Of a DNA stretch of 14,675 nt, positions 13,500 through 14,675 are shown piece by piece (the first letter of the stretch is position 1; each line of letters begins with the position of its first letter). The stretch is from assembly GCA_009881125.1 (NCBI GenBank), contig WXFH01000046.1:1-14675 (forward strand), in the 5' to 3' direction. The translations under genes were made by a program, and so were the position numbers. The stretch comes from Acidaminobacter sp. GTDB lineage: Bacteria; Bacillota_A; Clostridia; Peptostreptococcales; Acidaminobacteraceae. The notes below the pieces were generated by a model that was not told the origin of the DNA, made no database searches, and worked only from the letters and a program-made list of their open reading frames with translations.

Positions 13500-14492
13500 T
13501 TACATATTGTTCTTCTCAAACCCCCAAGCATCCCTCACCATCTCCCGGATCCCCCGCTTCGCCTTCCACCCAAGCTCCCGCTCAGCCTTGGATGCATCTG
13601 CGTAAAATTCAGCTATATCTCCAGCCCTTCGCCCAACAATCTTATAAGGCACATCAACACCATTTACCTCTATAAAAGCATTAACGAGTTCAAGCACAGA
13701 TGTCCCTTTACCCGTCCCCAGGTTATAGACAGAAACACCCTCACCCATCTTCTCAATCGCCGCCACATGCCCTTCCGCCAGATCCACAACATGAATATAG
13801 TCCCTAACTCCAGTTCCATCGACAGTTGGGTAGTCATCCCCAAACACACTCAACCTCGGCATCTCACCCTTTGCCACCTTCGTCACAAACGGCATCAGGT
13901 TGTTCGGTATCCCATTCGGATCCTCCCCAATCAGCCCGCTCTCATGCGCCCCTACCGGATTGAAATACCGCAGCAGATTCACAGAAAATCCAGGATTCGC
14001 GCGCGATGTATCCTCCAGAATGCGCTCACTGATTTTCTTGGTCTCGCCGTATGGGTTCGTAGTCGGTAGCAAAGTCATGGTCTCGACAAATGGCACCTCG
14101 TTCTCCCCATACACCGTAGCCGATGAACTAAACACAAACTTCCCCACCCCATACTTCAGGCATAGCCGACTGAGCACCATGGTCGACACGAGGTTGTTAT
14201 AATAGTACTCCAGCGGCTTCGCCACCGACTCGCCCACGGCCTTAAGCCCAGCAAAATGAATCACGCCATCGATCTGATGGTCCGTAAACACCCTTTCCGT
14301 CTGATCCGCATCCGTCACGTCGATCTGATAGAACGTCGGTTTGATGCCTGTGATCTGATGTAACTTATCCAGGACCTCCAGCTTAGAATTGACCAGATTG
14401 TCCGCAATGATCACGGTATGATTGTTCTTTATAAGCTCCACGACCGTATGGCTGCCAATAAAGCCAAGGCCGCCTGTAACTAAAATATTCAT
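13500..14492 (-). CDS. galE: UDP-glucose 4-epimerase
   Basis: A 330-residue extended short-chain dehydrogenase interconverting UDP-glucose and UDP-galactose with bound NAD. The N-terminal Rossmann motif TGGLGFIGSH (6-15), SSSATVYGE (about 123-131), the catalytic YxxxK in NPYGETKK, and LLRYFNPVGAHESGLIGEDPNG, the classic GalE substrate segment, are all intact. Length is standard. ATG 14492 is chosen because GGGAGG lies about nine bases upstream and the protein then starts MNILVTGGLG; a longer in-frame start at 14555 would add 21 residues encoded by repeat-shared leader DNA. With GalU it supplies sugar nucleotides for the cell surface. A TATACT hexamer at 14571-14576 (minus strand) may be the -10 box. 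Its first codons and leader are the source-like copy of the sequence found in R1 and R2. Confidence 0.95.
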   Translation of the reverse strand: MNILVTGGLGFIGSHTVVELIKNNHTVIIADNLVNSKLEVLDKLHQITGIKPTFYQIDVTDADQTERVFTDHQIDGVIHFAGLKAVGESVAKPLEYYYNNLVSTMVLSRLCLKYGVGKFVFSSSATVYGENEVPFVETMTLLPTTNPYGETKKISERILEDTSRANPGFSVNLLRYFNPVGAHESGLIGEDPNGIPNNLMPFVTKVAKGEMPRLSVFGDDYPTVDGTGVRDYIHVVDLAEGHVAAIEKMGEGVSVYNLGTGKGTSVLELVNAFIEVNGVDVPYKIVGRRAGDIAEFYADASKAERELGWKAKRGIREMVRDAWGFEKNNM

Positions 14493-14675
14493 ATGGTTAG
14501 GATCCTCCCTCAATCTATAATAAGCCAGAGCCAAGACTCCGCCGATGGTTCCCATTCCTCACTCCCCACCAGTATATCAAAAATATGGAAGTGGCGTCTC
14601 TTTTTTAACCCATTATCTGATGGACGACAATGGGTTAAGGTAAATTGTAAAACAATTTCATAATTTTCATTGATT
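14455..14675 (-). repeat. Dispersed repeat copy R4, at galE (runs off the edge)
   Basis: The segment shared with R2 starts inside galE (14455) and continues through the galE ribosome binding site, leader and palindromic module (TTAACCCATT with AATGGGTTAA) to the window edge. The 107-bp core would be expected immediately beyond the edge. This is the only copy in which the galE part belongs to an intact gene, making it the likely donor of the galE pieces in R1 and R2. Confidence 0.8.
14510..14675 (-). other. Possible 3' end of an ORF ending at the galE ribosome binding site
   Basis: A minus-strand frame is open from the window edge to TGA 14510-14512, ending EEWEPSAESWLWLIID. The stop abuts the galE GGGAGG (TGAGGGAGG), the usual arrangement for translational coupling. 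In R1 the same frame stays open and in R2 it has one stop, with no length changes between copies. It may be a real coding tail or simply open by chance. No family is recognised. Confidence 0.3.

Noticed and set aside
14493..14555. A 21-residue N-terminal extension of galE
   Set aside because: The extension is leader DNA shared with R1 and R2; the proper ribosome binding site and the canonical MNILVTGGLG start point to 14492.
1..14675. tRNA genes, rRNA and CRISPR arrays
   Set aside because: No TTCGA-loop cloverleaf, rRNA-like stretch or regularly spaced short repeats were found; the only repeats are the dispersed family and short tandem units described above.

Overview
The window looks like a chromosomal stretch of a low-to-mid GC anaerobic Firmicute, probably class Clostridia. 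This is inferred from strong AGGAGG-type ribosome binding sites, a BKACE/DUF3870 amino-acid catabolism cluster, a VanZ-family gene, an SLH/WG-repeat surface protein and an FMN_bind protein. No rRNA or tRNA marker is present, so genus is not called. Every intact gene lies on the minus strand, and the intergenic regions are unusually rich in repeats and broken mobile-element pieces.

Layout, left to right. (1) 1-247: a hairpin-rich segment read on the minus strand, suggestive of a HEARO/omegaRNA-type structured RNA and abutting repeat copy R0 (248-390). (2) 458-4147: nitrilase-superfamily amidase, BKACE, class III aminotransferase and, behind a strong terminator, a DUF3870 protein. Together they suggest catabolism of a beta-amino or beta-keto acid. 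(3) 4148-4897: an island with an IS110-type transposase fragment, an IS21-like end and repeat copy R1. (4) 4898-5926: a lipoprotein related to GH20 hexosaminidases. (5) 5927-6410: a truncated plus-strand gene start and repeat R2. (6) 6411-8030: an exported SLH-like/WG-repeat protein. (7) 8031-8493: remnant coding frames, hairpins and a plus-strand terminator. (8) 8494-10508: vanZ-like gene and small-multidrug-export gene (ATGA overlap), preceded by galU. (9) 10747-11958: an AAA_14/DUF4143 ATPase. (10) 11959-12459: a 17-bp perfect palindrome and repeat R3. (11) 12460-12852: a membrane-anchored FMN_bind protein, then a decayed possibly flavodoxin-like remnant. (12) 13500-14492: galE, whose leader and first codons are part of repeat R4, which runs off the right edge.

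The most unusual feature is a modular dispersed repeat, all copies in one orientation. Its core is exactly 107 bp in four copies (248-354, 4778-4884, 6287-6393, 12314-12420), bounded by the inverted ends TACCTGG(C/A)AC and GTTCCAGGTA and followed by a GGTACGGGCA-like tail. Each of these four copies lies just 3' of a minus-strand gene. Two copies also carry a second module identical in layout to the galE leader, including a decayed first stretch of the galE coding sequence, so galE 5' DNA has been copied to at least two other sites. galU and galE together would supply UDP-glucose/UDP-galactose for the cell surface. The repeats, not the enzymes, are the part that looks undescribed.
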